The notes beneath the pieces were generated by a model. The model searched no databases. It had not been told where the DNA came from and was given only the letters and a program-made list of their open reading frames with translations. The position numbers were made by a program, and so were the translations under genes. A DNA stretch of 64,000 bases from Bradyrhizobium guangdongense (GTDB taxonomy: Bacteria; Pseudomonadota; Alphaproteobacteria; Rhizobiales; Xanthobacteraceae), in the NCBI RefSeq assembly GCF_004114975.1, contig NZ_CP030051.1:6138001-6202000 (forward strand), given 5' to 3'. Within the stretch, counting starts at the first letter, position 1, and the number at the start of each line of letters is the position of its first letter. Shown here one piece after another: positions 53,704-61,771 of this stretch.

Positions 53704-54960
53704 TCAGATCAGGCCTGCATAGGACAGGAAACCTACGCTCTCGCCCAGTTCGACGCGCGTGATGTCTTCGCCCAGCTCGATCAGTCCGTCGGTCTCCACC
53801 AACGACGAGAGCAGCCCGGCACCTTCGCGCGGAAACTTGACCGCTTCCAGCGCACCATCCTGCGCGCGCCGCAAGGATGCGCGCACGTATTCGCGACGAC
53901 CCGGCTTCTTTTTGTAAGTGAACGCCGCGCGCAGCGGGATCGGCAACAGCGGCTCCGGAAGACTGCCGGCAAGCGCCAATGCGGTCGGACGCACCACATG
54001 GACGAAAGTGACGAAACTTGCGACGGGGTTGCCGGGCAGTCCGACCAACGGCGTGCCATCGATGATGCCCATCGCCACAGGCCGGCCCGGCTTGATCGCC
54101 ATCCGCCACAGCACGAGCGAGCCGACGCTTTCGACGGCCGCCTTGACGTGGTCTTCCTCGCCGGTCGAGACGCCCCCGGTGGTGAGGATCAGATCGTGCG
54201 CGCCCGCCACCTGCTTCAATCCATTCGCCAGCGAGTTGCGCTCGTCGCGCAAGATGCCGAGATCGCTGACCTCGCAGCCAAGCCGGCGCAGCATCGCCAT
54301 CAGCATGAAACGGTTGGAATCGAACAGCTGCGAAGCCGCGCGGGGCTCGCCGGGTGAAGCCAGTTCGTCGCCGGTGGAGAACACCGCGACACGGATGCGC
54401 CTGACGACGTCAAGCCGGGTCAGGCCGAACGCCGCGGCGAGCGCAACGTGCTGCGGCCGCAGCCGCTGGCCGGCGCGCAGCGCAATCTGCCCCAGCGGGA
54501 TATCCTCTCCTGCCGGCCGAACATTGGCACCCCGCTTCAGCCCGGATGGCAACACGACCCTGCCTGATTCATCGATGCGGACATCTTCCTGCATGAACAC
54601 AGTCTCGGCACCCGGCGGCATCGGCGCGCCCGTGAAGATGCGGGCGGTGTGGCCAGGCTTGATCGGCACTCGGGCAAGGCCGCCGGCCTGGATGCGGCCA
54701 TCGAGCGGGAACGCCCGCTCTGTTGTCTCGGGGAGATCGGCATCGCCGACGGCGTAGCCGTCGACAGCCGAGTTGGTGAAAGGCGGCAGCGGCAGGGGCG
54801 CCGCGATATCGTGCGCCAACACGCGCCCGTCGGCCTCAATCAACGTCACCGTCTCGACATCGGCGATCGCGCTGACACGGGCCGTGATCAGGCCAACGGC
54901 CTCGTCGACCGACATCATCGGTCCACCGAAAGCAAAACAATCATCCGACAGTTGCGCCAT
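53704..54960 (-). CDS. moeA: molybdopterin molybdotransferase
   Basis: MoeA of 418 residues, inserting molybdate into adenylylated molybdopterin. Motifs: PPFTNSAVDGYAV near the N-terminus, MPPGAETVFMQEDV, VAVFSTGDELASPGEP, DLILTTGGVSTGEEDHVKAA, IKPGRPVAMG and LVGLPGNPVASFVTF. The length and domain order match standard MoeA. It lies 9 nt after mobB and 44 nt before the sulfur carrier gene. It is the most canonical of three MoeA-like proteins encoded within 7 kb. Confidence 0.95.
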   Translation of the reverse strand: MAQLSDDCFAFGGPMMSVDEAVGLITARVSAIADVETVTLIEADGRVLAHDIAAPLPLPPFTNSAVDGYAVGDADLPETTERAFPLDGRIQAGGLARVPIKPGHTARIFTGAPMPPGAETVFMQEDVRIDESGRVVLPSGLKRGANVRPAGEDIPLGQIALRAGQRLRPQHVALAAAFGLTRLDVVRRIRVAVFSTGDELASPGEPRAASQLFDSNRFMLMAMLRRLGCEVSDLGILRDERNSLANGLKQVAGAHDLILTTGGVSTGEEDHVKAAVESVGSLVLWRMAIKPGRPVAMGIIDGTPLVGLPGNPVASFVTFVHVVRPTALALAGSLPEPLLPIPLRAAFTYKKKPGRREYVRASLRRAQDGALEAVKFPREGAGLLSSLVETDGLIELGEDITRVELGESVGFLSYAGLI

Positions 54961-54969
54961 GGTGCCTCG

Positions 54970-55497
54970 TCAGCGCATCGCTACGCTTCTAGCAACCGCT
55001 TCCTCGATCGGCATCGCTGCACGCAACAGCAATGCCGCTGCAGCCTGGATATCGTCGAGATGGACGGTCGGCAACCGGGTTTCAACCGCGGCATCGGTCG
55101 CAACACCGACAATTCCGGGATCGTCGGGAAACAGCAGCGGCTTGTCGTTCGCGGAGCGATGCACCTCGATCTTGCGATGCGGCTCACGCTTGAAGCCTTC
55201 GACCACCACGAGGTCGACCGAGGACAATTTGCTCAAAAGTTCCGGAAGCCGCGGCTCGGGCGCACCGCGCAATTCGTGCATCAGAGCCCAGCGATTGGAC
55301 GATGCCACCAGCACCTCGGCGGCACCGGCCTCGCGATGACGCCAGGAATCCTTGCCGGGCACGTCGACGTCGAACCGGTGATGCGCATGCTTGATCACGG
55401 AGACGCGCACGCCCTGCGCGTTGAAATGCGGAATCAGCCGCGTCAACAGCGTTGTCTTGCCCGCGCCGCTCCAGCCTGCAAGGCCGATGACTTTCAT
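54970..55497 (-). CDS. mobB: molybdopterin-guanine dinucleotide synthesis protein B
   Basis: GTP-binding protein of 175 residues. ATG 55497 starts MKVIGLAGWSGAGKTTLLTR with the Walker A (GWSGAGKTT); DVDVPGKDSWRHREAGAAEV is the conserved MobB block and VDLVVVEGFKREPHRKIEVH contains Walker B. It assists MobA in forming the bis-MGD cofactor that formate dehydrogenase needs. It heads a unit with moeA and tusA. Longer in-frame extensions run into an intergenic repeat and are rejected. Confidence 0.94.
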   Translation of the reverse strand: MKVIGLAGWSGAGKTTLLTRLIPHFNAQGVRVSVIKHAHHRFDVDVPGKDSWRHREAGAAEVLVASSNRWALMHELRGAPEPRLPELLSKLSSVDLVVVEGFKREPHRKIEVHRSANDKPLLFPDDPGIVGVATDAAVETRLPTVHLDDIQAAAALLLRAAMPIEEAVARSVAMR

Positions 55498-55544
55498 TGC
55501 AGCTCCGTCTCCACGCACGACCCTTATGGAACCACCGTCCCTCC

Positions 55545-55620
55545 CGTCTTTGCGAGCGAAGCGAAGCAATCCAGAACTGCCGCCGCGGAAAGACTCTGGA
55601 TAGCTCAGCTCGCAACGACG
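55545..55620. repeat. rhizobial palindromic intergenic repeat, copy 2
   Basis: A 76-bp element related to that at 46237-46320: CGTCTTTGCGAGCGAAGCGA, AAGCAATCCAGA and the returning TCTGGATAGCT...AGCTCGCAACGACG. Arms are more diverged than in copy 1. It occupies the region between divergent mobB and fdhD (196 nt) and so lies close to both promoters. Confidence 0.7.
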
Positions 55621-55693
55621 AGCGGAGGCATTTTGCCCATTCCCTGCCATGCTTATATCGGCTTGACCCGAATGTCATGCTAACGTCGCCTCC

Positions 55694-56584
55694 ATGATGA
55701 AGATCGACAAAGCCCCGGTGCCCCTGATCGTCCCAGATCCCGACGACCCGCGCCTGACTCAGACCGTGACCGGGACTGACCAGACCGGCGCCAGGATCGA
55801 TATCAAGGTGCCGATGGAACGGCCGCTGACGCTCTACCTGAATGCGCAGGAGATCGTCACCATGATGACGATCGGCGACTATCCGGAATATCTGGCGCTC
55901 GGCTACCTGCTGAACCAGAACATGCTGAAATATAATGATGCGGTCACCGAAGTCGAATACGACGACGACCTTCAGGTGGTCGTCGTGCGCACCGAGCACC
56001 ACACCAATTTCGAGGCCAAGCTCAAGAAGCGGACGCAGACTTCGGGCTGCGCGCAGGGCACCGCCTTCGGCGACCTGCTGGAAGCGGTGGAGAGTGTCGC
56101 GCTGCCCAAGGCTGAGCTACGCACGTCCTGGCTCTACCAGATGACGCAGACCATCAACACCATGCCCTCGCTCTATCTCGAGGCCGGTGCGATCCACGGT
56201 TGCGTGCTGTGCAAGGCGGGCGAGCCGCTCTGCTACACCGAGGATGTCGGACGCCACAACGCCGTCGACAAGATCGCGGGCTGGATGTACCGCCACGGCG
56301 TCGAACCTGGCGACAAGATCCTCTACACCACGGGACGGCTCACCTCGGAGATGGTGATCAAGACGGTGCGCATGGGCATTCCGATCCTGGTGTCACGCTC
56401 CGGATTTACGGCCTGGGGCGTCGATCTCGCAAGGCAAGTGGGCCTGACGCTGGTCGGGCGGACGCGCGGAAAGCGCTTCATCGCGCTCGCGGGAGAGGAA
56501 CGGATCGTCTACGACCAGAATCTTGCTTACGTCGAAGAAGAATCGGCGAAGCACAAGCGTAAGGGCGAAGGTGGTGACGACTAG
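55694..56584 (+). CDS. fdhD: formate dehydrogenase accessory sulfurtransferase FdhD
   Basis: FdhD of 296 residues, which passes sulfur from a cysteine desulfurase to the molybdenum cofactor of formate dehydrogenase. Conserved blocks: [72 protein letters not shown] and [20 protein letters not shown]. The Cys pattern is unusual: the active-loop position reads SGCAQGT with a single Cys119 instead of CxxC, while Cys170-x2-Cys173 and Cys180 lie in [12 protein letters not shown] just before the EDVGRHNA motif. It is followed by mobA, overlapping it by about 14 nt. Confidence 0.94.
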   Translation: MMKIDKAPVPLIVPDPDDPRLTQTVTGTDQTGARIDIKVPMERPLTLYLNAQEIVTMMTIGDYPEYLALGYLLNQNMLKYNDAVTEVEYDDDLQVVVVRTEHHTNFEAKLKKRTQTSGCAQGTAFGDLLEAVESVALPKAELRTSWLYQMTQTINTMPSLYLEAGAIHGCVLCKAGEPLCYTEDVGRHNAVDKIAGWMYRHGVEPGDKILYTTGRLTSEMVIKTVRMGIPILVSRSGFTAWGVDLARQVGLTLVGRTRGKRFIALAGEERIVYDQNLAYVEEESAKHKRKGEGGDD

Positions 56585-57221
56585 TATTCCAGCGACGAGG
56601 GTTCCTCCGACTCTTGGCGTGCTGCTCGCCGGCGGCCTTGCGCGCCGCATGGGCGGCGGCGACAAGCCGATGCGAACCATCGGCGGACGCACCATCCTGG
56701 AGCGCGTGATTGCGCGCCTTTCCCCTCAGTGCGACGCGTTGATCCTTAACGCGAATGGCGATCCCGCACGGTTTTCCCCATTCGGCTTGCAAGTGGTCGC
56801 CGATGACGTACCCGGCTTTCCCGGCCCCCTTGCAGGCGTTCTTGCCGCTCTCGACTGGACTGCGACGAATCGCCCGGACATCGATTGGGTGCTCAGCGCC
56901 GCAGGCGACTGTCCGTTCGTGCCGCGCGATCTCGTCACGCGCCTTCACGAGGCGCGCGCGCGGGAGAACGCGGAGCTCGCAGTCGCCGCGTCCGGCGGCC
57001 AGTCGCATCCGGTGATCGGCCTTTGGCGCGTTGCCTTGCGCAACGAGCTACGTCACGCCCTGGTCGTCGAGGATCTCCGCAAGATCGACCGCTGGACCGC
57101 GCGCTATCCGCTCGCCACGGTCACGTGGGCCGCCGAGCCGCTCGATCCGTTCTTCAACGCCAACACGGTCGAGGACATCGCCGAGGCCGAGCGGCTGGCC
57201 GCGCTGGACGACGCGGCCTAG
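56571..57221 (+). CDS. mobA: molybdenum cofactor guanylyltransferase
   Basis: MobA of about 216 residues, making Mo-molybdopterin guanine dinucleotide from GTP. The N-terminal motif [20 protein letters not shown] binds [41 protein letters not shown] and [19 protein letters not shown] complete the family pattern. GTG 56571 or GTG 56574 is the likely start, inside the end of fdhD, with AAGGGCGAA as ribosome binding site; coupling to fdhD is expected. Confidence 0.92.
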   Translation: MVTTSIPATRVPPTLGVLLAGGLARRMGGGDKPMRTIGGRTILERVIARLSPQCDALILNANGDPARFSPFGLQVVADDVPGFPGPLAGVLAALDWTATNRPDIDWVLSAAGDCPFVPRDLVTRLHEARARENAELAVAASGGQSHPVIGLWRVALRNELRHALVVEDLRKIDRWTARYPLATVTWAAEPLDPFFNANTVEDIAEAERLAALDDAA

Positions 57222-57296
57222 TGGTCCTTCAACGAACGATCGAACCGGATCGAGATTGGCTGCGACTACTGATCGGGACATGCTCCGGATCAAGCT

Positions 57297-57530
57297 ATGG
57301 TCGCCCCTCTCCTGAATGCCATCTTCGCAGTCGCCGATTTCGCGTTTGATCTTTCGATCACGATCGATCGCATGAAGCGACTAAGCCAACAAGCCACCGG
57401 CAGCGACAAGATCGTCGAGGTCCCTCCGGATCCGAAGCCACTGCCGCCTGCCGCACAGCGTGCGCTCGCCGAAGCCGAGGAGCGAGAGTGCGCCGCTCAA
57501 GCTGCCAGGGACATCGACGCGGTCGTCTAG
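57297..57530 (+). CDS. small conserved hypothetical protein
   Basis: Unrecognised 77-residue protein. The N-terminus has a short hydrophobic stretch (MVAPLLNAIFAVADFAFDLS), then charged and Pro-rich sequence (IVEVPPDPKPLPPAAQRALA) and an acidic helix (EAEERECAAQAARDIDAVV). It may be peripheral to the membrane. Its last four bases overlap the end of the convergent gene. No function or family can be assigned. Confidence 0.5.
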   Translation: MVAPLLNAIFAVADFAFDLSITIDRMKRLSQQATGSDKIVEVPPDPKPLPPAAQRALAEAEERECAAQAARDIDAVV

Positions 57531-59476
57531 GCAGGTCGAAAGCCCGCTCGCTTCAGCGCCGCTCTGGCCTCATTCGAGCCGAGCGCATCAAGAAAAGCCT
57601 GCACGGCCGGACGCTGCTTGCGCGCCGTCACCAGCGCAAAGTCATAATGCTCTTCCGCGAACGGAATGAAACCGAGGCCGGCCGCATCGGCGACCGGCGC
57701 AATGGTCATACCCCAATCGGCACGGTGCTGCGCGACGGCCGCTGCAACCGCATTGTGCGAGCGCGGCTGGTTCCAGTAGCCCTCCGGGCGCGTACCGCCA
57801 AGCAGACGGTCGATCAGAATGCGCGTGCCGGCGCCCTGGTTACGGTTGACCATGATGCAGGCCGGGTCAGCGAGCGCGGCTGCAACCGCCTCCTTCGCGC
57901 CGAGGCCTTCAAAGCGCTGGTCGCCCATGCGGAAGACAATGCCCTGCATCCGCCGCCAACCTGGGACAAGCTCGAGACCCTCGACCAGGTAAGGCGTGTT
58001 GTAGGTCTCGGTCTTGTCGTCGAGCAGATGGATCGGTGCGAGATCGCATTCGCCGCGCTTGGCGGCTGCAAGCCCGCCGAGACTGCCGACCGCGATCGAG
58101 CGTACGATCAGCCCGCCATGCGAGAGTTGCGCCGTGACGAGATCGAGGCCGGTGCAATGGCTGCCGACGATGACAAGATCGGGCACGCGCACATGCGGCG
58201 TGAACAGCGTCACTTCGGCTTCCGTGCCCGCCGGCATCTGGTCCGCGAGCGCCTCGATGCGCAGAAAGCCGTCAGCCTGGGCAAAGGACGTGATCGCGCC
58301 AGAGCCTTTGCCGGAGGGATAGGCGATCAGGCCCTCCCTGCCCTCGACCAGCGAGACCATGACGAATTCGGTGCGGCCGAGCTCGGAGGCAATACGCACC
58401 GGCACGGTCGCGCTCACCTTGGCATCCGAGCGCGGCGGCAGACCAGCCAACCTGCGCAACACCGGCACGATCATATCGTGGAAAGTGAACATCGCCGATG
58501 TCGGAAAGCCCGGCAGGATCACCACCGGCTTGCCGTCGCACACCGCAAGGCACAGCGGCTTCCCGGGCTTGAGCGCCACGCCATGCGCGATGACGCCGGG
58601 TTGGCCGAGCCGGCCAATAATGCGATGCGACAGGTCGCCCGCGCCCTTCGACGTACCGCCTGAGAGCACCAGCATATCGGCTTCCGCCAGCGCATCGCGC
58701 ATGGCGGCTTCGAGCTTAGCCTCGTCGTCGGGGATCGCACCGAGGAAAATCGCTTCGCCGCCATTCTCATCGATCGCGGCCGCAACGATAGCGCCATTGG
58801 TGTCGTAGATCGCTGCCGGCGCAAGTGCCTCGCCCGGCTGCGCCAGTTCGTCGCCGGTGGAGATCACCGCGACACGGGGCTTCCGCGCCACATTCACCTC
58901 CGCGATCCCGCACGCCGCCAGCATCCCGATCTCGCGCGAGCCGATGATCGTGCCGGCGCGAAGCAGCGCCTCGCCGCGTGCGATGTCCGAGCCCGCGTAG
59001 GACACGAATTGTCCCGGCGAGACCGCCCGACGAACATCGATCGCCTGCGAGCCGGCCGGCTGGGTGTGCTCGACCATGACCACCGCGTCGGCACCACGCG
59101 GCAGCGGACCGCCGGTGGCGATCGGCGTTATGGTTCCTGCCGCCACTTGCAGCGCCGGCGCGGTGCCGCAGTGAATCGTCTCGCCGTTCAGCACGAGCCG
59201 TACCGGCGCGCCTTCACCAGCCGCTGAAAGGTCCCCCGAGCGTACGGCAAAGCCATCGACATTGGAGCGATCGAACGGTGGCACATCGATCGGTGCGGTG
59301 ATGTCTTCGACAAGGGCTGCGCCGAGTGCATCGGCAAGCCTGCGCCGCTCGCTGGGGATCGCACGCGGAAACAGCGCCGCCTCGAAACGCGCCAGCGCCT
59401 CCTCCCGCGAGAGGATTCTTAGAAATTGCTCCTGCTCGAGCGCCCTACGATCTGGCGGCTTTGGGATCATCGTCAT
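57527..59476 (-). CDS. MoeA fused to a substrate-binding-protein-like domain
   Basis: Two-part protein of 649 residues. Residues about 20-425 are a MoeA domain with DVPPFDRSNVDGFAV (64-78), LPRGADAVVMVEHT (125-138), VAVISTGDELAQPGE, MLVLSGGTSKGAGDLSH (268-284), LKPGKPLCLA and VVILPGFPTSAMF (318-330). Residues about 433-649 form a periplasmic-binding-protein-like domain without signal peptide: VIVGSHCTGLDLVTAQLSHG, KRGECDLAPIHLLDDKTETY, and MVNRNQGAGTRILIDRLL (542-559). The fusion is known in archaea and bacteria; the binding domain is thought to sense a metal oxyanion or a cofactor intermediate, which is not proven. It stands 13 nt after the third MoeA-like gene. Confidence 0.92.
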   Translation of the reverse strand: MTMIPKPPDRRALEQEQFLRILSREEALARFEAALFPRAIPSERRRLADALGAALVEDITAPIDVPPFDRSNVDGFAVRSGDLSAAGEGAPVRLVLNGETIHCGTAPALQVAAGTITPIATGGPLPRGADAVVMVEHTQPAGSQAIDVRRAVSPGQFVSYAGSDIARGEALLRAGTIIGSREIGMLAACGIAEVNVARKPRVAVISTGDELAQPGEALAPAAIYDTNGAIVAAAIDENGGEAIFLGAIPDDEAKLEAAMRDALAEADMLVLSGGTSKGAGDLSHRIIGRLGQPGVIAHGVALKPGKPLCLAVCDGKPVVILPGFPTSAMFTFHDMIVPVLRRLAGLPPRSDAKVSATVPVRIASELGRTEFVMVSLVEGREGLIAYPSGKGSGAITSFAQADGFLRIEALADQMPAGTEAEVTLFTPHVRVPDLVIVGSHCTGLDLVTAQLSHGGLIVRSIAVGSLGGLAAAKRGECDLAPIHLLDDKTETYNTPYLVEGLELVPGWRRMQGIVFRMGDQRFEGLGAKEAVAAALADPACIMVNRNQGAGTRILIDRLLGGTRPEGYWNQPRSHNAVAAAVAQHRADWGMTIAPVADAAGLGFIPFAEEHYDFALVTARKQRPAVQAFLDALGSNEARAALKRAGFRPA

Positions 59477-59489
59477 GCCGGAACCCTTA

Positions 59490-60617
59490 TCATTCCCGCA
59501 TCAGATAAGCATCGGCCGGCTCGCCCGCCGCAAATCCTTCGTGGCTGGCGGGAATGAGCAGCCATGCATCCGCGCGGGCGATGGCCTGGAGCGGCCATTC
59601 GCCCACGGCAAGCGGCATCCATGTCTTCTGTTCCTCGACCAGCAGCGCGATCTCGGCGACACCCACGTTGGAGGCAATCTTGTGAGCAAGCGGCAAGGTC
59701 ACTGCGCGGCGCGGCTGCCGCGCAGAGAGGCGATCAACGAGCGGAAGCACCAGCGCAAGCCAGACCGCCAGCGCCTGAGCCGGCGAGCCGGGCAAAGCGG
59801 CGACCGGAACTTTTCCGAGCCACCCTGCCGCCGCGGTCCGTCCAGGCTGCAGCGCAAGACCATGGGCAAGTTGTGCTCCGCGCTGAACCAGCGCCGCGAT
59901 GGCGGCATCCGTACGTCCGACGCCACTGCCGCCGATCGTCAGCAGGAGATCGCAAGAGGAGACGTCGAGCGCCTCCGCGATCGATCTGGCATCGCGCGAT
60001 CCGGCTTCATGTGCGCTCACATCGAGTCCCATCGCACGCGCGAAGCCGGCGATCATGTGCGTCGTCGCGGTTGCGCCCGGTACATTGACGATACGTAGCC
60101 GCGGCCGCCTGACGCTGAGCTTGTCCACACCTGCAACGCGGGCGAGCAGCAGAGCAGCCGCGCCGACCGGACATCCCGCTACGGCCGCGGGCGCATTCTC
60201 TGCGATATCGCTGCCACGACGCGCGACGCCTTGTCCCGGCAAGCCCTCCGCCAGCACCAGGGCAAGCGGGCCCGAGACCTCGACCGCGCCGGCATCGAGC
60301 ACGCAATCACATCCCTCCGGCATGACATCACCGACCTCGACCCATACCGGAAGCTCGGCCAGAGACAGAGGCGAATAAGAGGACGCGCCGACGAGATCGT
60401 TGGCGCGCAAAGCCCAGCCGTCCACTGCGGCGATGTCGCGCGGCGGGGAGGCCGGCAGCGATGGCATCCCCGTGGCGATGCAGCCGGCCGCGTCGGCCAG
60501 CGGCAATTCGACCGGCGTGACCGGAGCGACGCCGCGCAGCAACGCAGCGAGCGCGGTGTCGAGTGGCGTCAGCGAGGGCGGCAGGCGCTGGGTCATGCCT
60601 GACGATGGATCACGCAT
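59490..60617 (-). CDS. divergent MoeA-like molybdopterin-binding protein
   Basis: MoeA-like protein of 375 residues. ATG 60617 (MRDPSSGMTQRLPPSLTPLD) is used; a TTG 15 nt upstream and an ATG at 60596 are alternatives. Motifs are present but degraded: SPPRDIAAVDGWALRANDLV in place of PPFxxSxxDGYAV, MPEGCDCVLDAGAVEV, DLLLTIGGSGVGRTDAAIAA, LQPGRTAAAGWLG where MoeA has PGKP, and VAALPGSPAQALAVWLALVL. Loss of the PGKP Lys suggests a changed or lost molybdate-insertion activity. It overlaps no gene, follows the TupA-like gene by 33 nt and precedes the MoeA fusion by 13 nt, in the same direction. Confidence 0.85.
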   Translation of the reverse strand: MRDPSSGMTQRLPPSLTPLDTALAALLRGVAPVTPVELPLADAAGCIATGMPSLPASPPRDIAAVDGWALRANDLVGASSYSPLSLAELPVWVEVGDVMPEGCDCVLDAGAVEVSGPLALVLAEGLPGQGVARRGSDIAENAPAAVAGCPVGAAALLLARVAGVDKLSVRRPRLRIVNVPGATATTHMIAGFARAMGLDVSAHEAGSRDARSIAEALDVSSCDLLLTIGGSGVGRTDAAIAALVQRGAQLAHGLALQPGRTAAAGWLGKVPVAALPGSPAQALAVWLALVLPLVDRLSARQPRRAVTLPLAHKIASNVGVAEIALLVEEQKTWMPLAVGEWPLQAIARADAWLLIPASHEGFAAGEPADAYLMRE

Positions 60618-60650
60618 TGTGCGGTTTGGCAACCGCTGGTGCGTCGGCCA

Positions 60651-61478
60651 TCATCCGCCCGACTTGTCAGCATTCGGAAAGAACACCTGTTGCCCGTCGA
60701 CCTTGTAGCCGGCGATCGCCGCCTGTCCCTCCGGCGAGATCAACCAGTCGATGAAGGTCTGGCCCAGCTCCTTCTTGACGTTCGGATGCTTCTCCGGATT
60801 CACCAGCATCACGCCGTACTGGTTGAGCAGCCGCTTGTCGCCCTCGACAACGATGTCGAGATCGCCGCGATCCTTGAAAGCGATCCAGCTGGCGCGGTCC
60901 GAGAGCACATAGGCATTCGCCGTTCGAGCAGCGTCCAGGGCAGCCATCATGCCCGGCCCGCTCTCGCGATACCAGGCCCCCTTGGCGCCGGCGATGTCGA
61001 TGCCGGCAACGATCCAGAGCGCGAGCTCCGCCGCGTGGGTGCCGGAACGATCGCCGCGTGTCACGAACGGGGTGCCCTTGGCTTCGATCGCCTTCAGCGC
61101 CGTGGCGATGTCCTTGCCCTTCACGGCTGCCGGATCGTTTTTCGGCCCGATCAGCACATAATCATTGTACATCACGTCGAACCTCTTCACGCCAAACCCG
61201 TCGGTGACGAACTTTTCCTCCTGCGGTCGGGCATGCATCAGCACGACATCGGCCTCGCCGCGTCGCGCCCCGTCGAGCACCTCAGCGCTACGGCGCGCGA
61301 TCACAGTTACCTCGACACCGGTCTTGTCGCGGAAAATCGGCAGCAGGTAGTCCAACAGGCCGGATTCTTGCGTCGCCGTCGTTGTGGCGAGGACGATACC
61401 GCGGTCCTCCGCGGACGAGGCCGCAACGGCCACCGTGAGGCCGCAGGACAGCGCGAATGCAATGGACAGGCGGACCAT
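60651..61478 (-). CDS. tupA: TupA-type tungstate/molybdate-binding periplasmic protein
   Basis: Periplasmic oxyanion-binding protein of 275 residues. The signal peptide is MVRLSIAFALSCGLTVAVAA. The mature start VLATTTATQESGLLDYLLPI and IFRDKTGVEVTVI are the TupA signature, followed by RRGEADVVLMHARPQEEKFV, YNDYVLIGPKNDPAAVKGKD, VTRGDRSGTHAAELALW and GWxR-type WYRESGPGM. The family binds tungstate with high selectivity over molybdate. No TupB/TupC permease or ATPase genes are present in the window on either side; the gene heads a minus-strand unit with two MoeA-like proteins. Confidence 0.88.
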   Translation of the reverse strand: MVRLSIAFALSCGLTVAVAASSAEDRGIVLATTTATQESGLLDYLLPIFRDKTGVEVTVIARRSAEVLDGARRGEADVVLMHARPQEEKFVTDGFGVKRFDVMYNDYVLIGPKNDPAAVKGKDIATALKAIEAKGTPFVTRGDRSGTHAAELALWIVAGIDIAGAKGAWYRESGPGMMAALDAARTANAYVLSDRASWIAFKDRGDLDIVVEGDKRLLNQYGVMLVNPEKHPNVKKELGQTFIDWLISPEGQAAIAGYKVDGQQVFFPNADKSGG

Positions 61479-61771
61479 GTCGGGTTCCCATTGGCTAAGA
61501 CGTGATCATGATGATGACGGATTGCGCCGCACTCGTGACGCGATGGCTCATCGGGCACGTCTTTCGGGAAATCTCGGCAATGCGCCGAGTGCAATCGCAA
61601 GGCGGCGCTCGCGCGCACTCCAAGATCGTTCACCAAAGCAGAAAACGCGCGCGCGGATGTGTTGCAAAGCAGCGAGATGATCGGGCATGGTTCCCGCGGA
61701 CGAAAACTGAAATGCAGAATTCCACCTGCGTGAACGTCAAAAAGAAGCAAGAATTTGCATAGGAATGCAGG
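61479..61771. promoter_or_regulatory. divergent region tupA / HTH-binding-protein regulator
   Basis: A 293-nt region without a gene, separating divergent tupA and the HTH protein. Just before ATG 61772 lies TGCAT-AGGA-ATGCA (61756-61769), an inverted repeat overlapping the regulator's ribosome-binding region (GCAGG). A related string (AAATGCAGAATTCC, around 61712) occurs upstream. These may be autoregulatory operators; both are candidates only. Confidence 0.4.

Noticed and set aside
61502..61762. A plus-strand 86-residue frame in the tupA upstream region
   Set aside because: Basic, low-complexity composition with no ribosome binding site; the region more likely carries divergent promoters.
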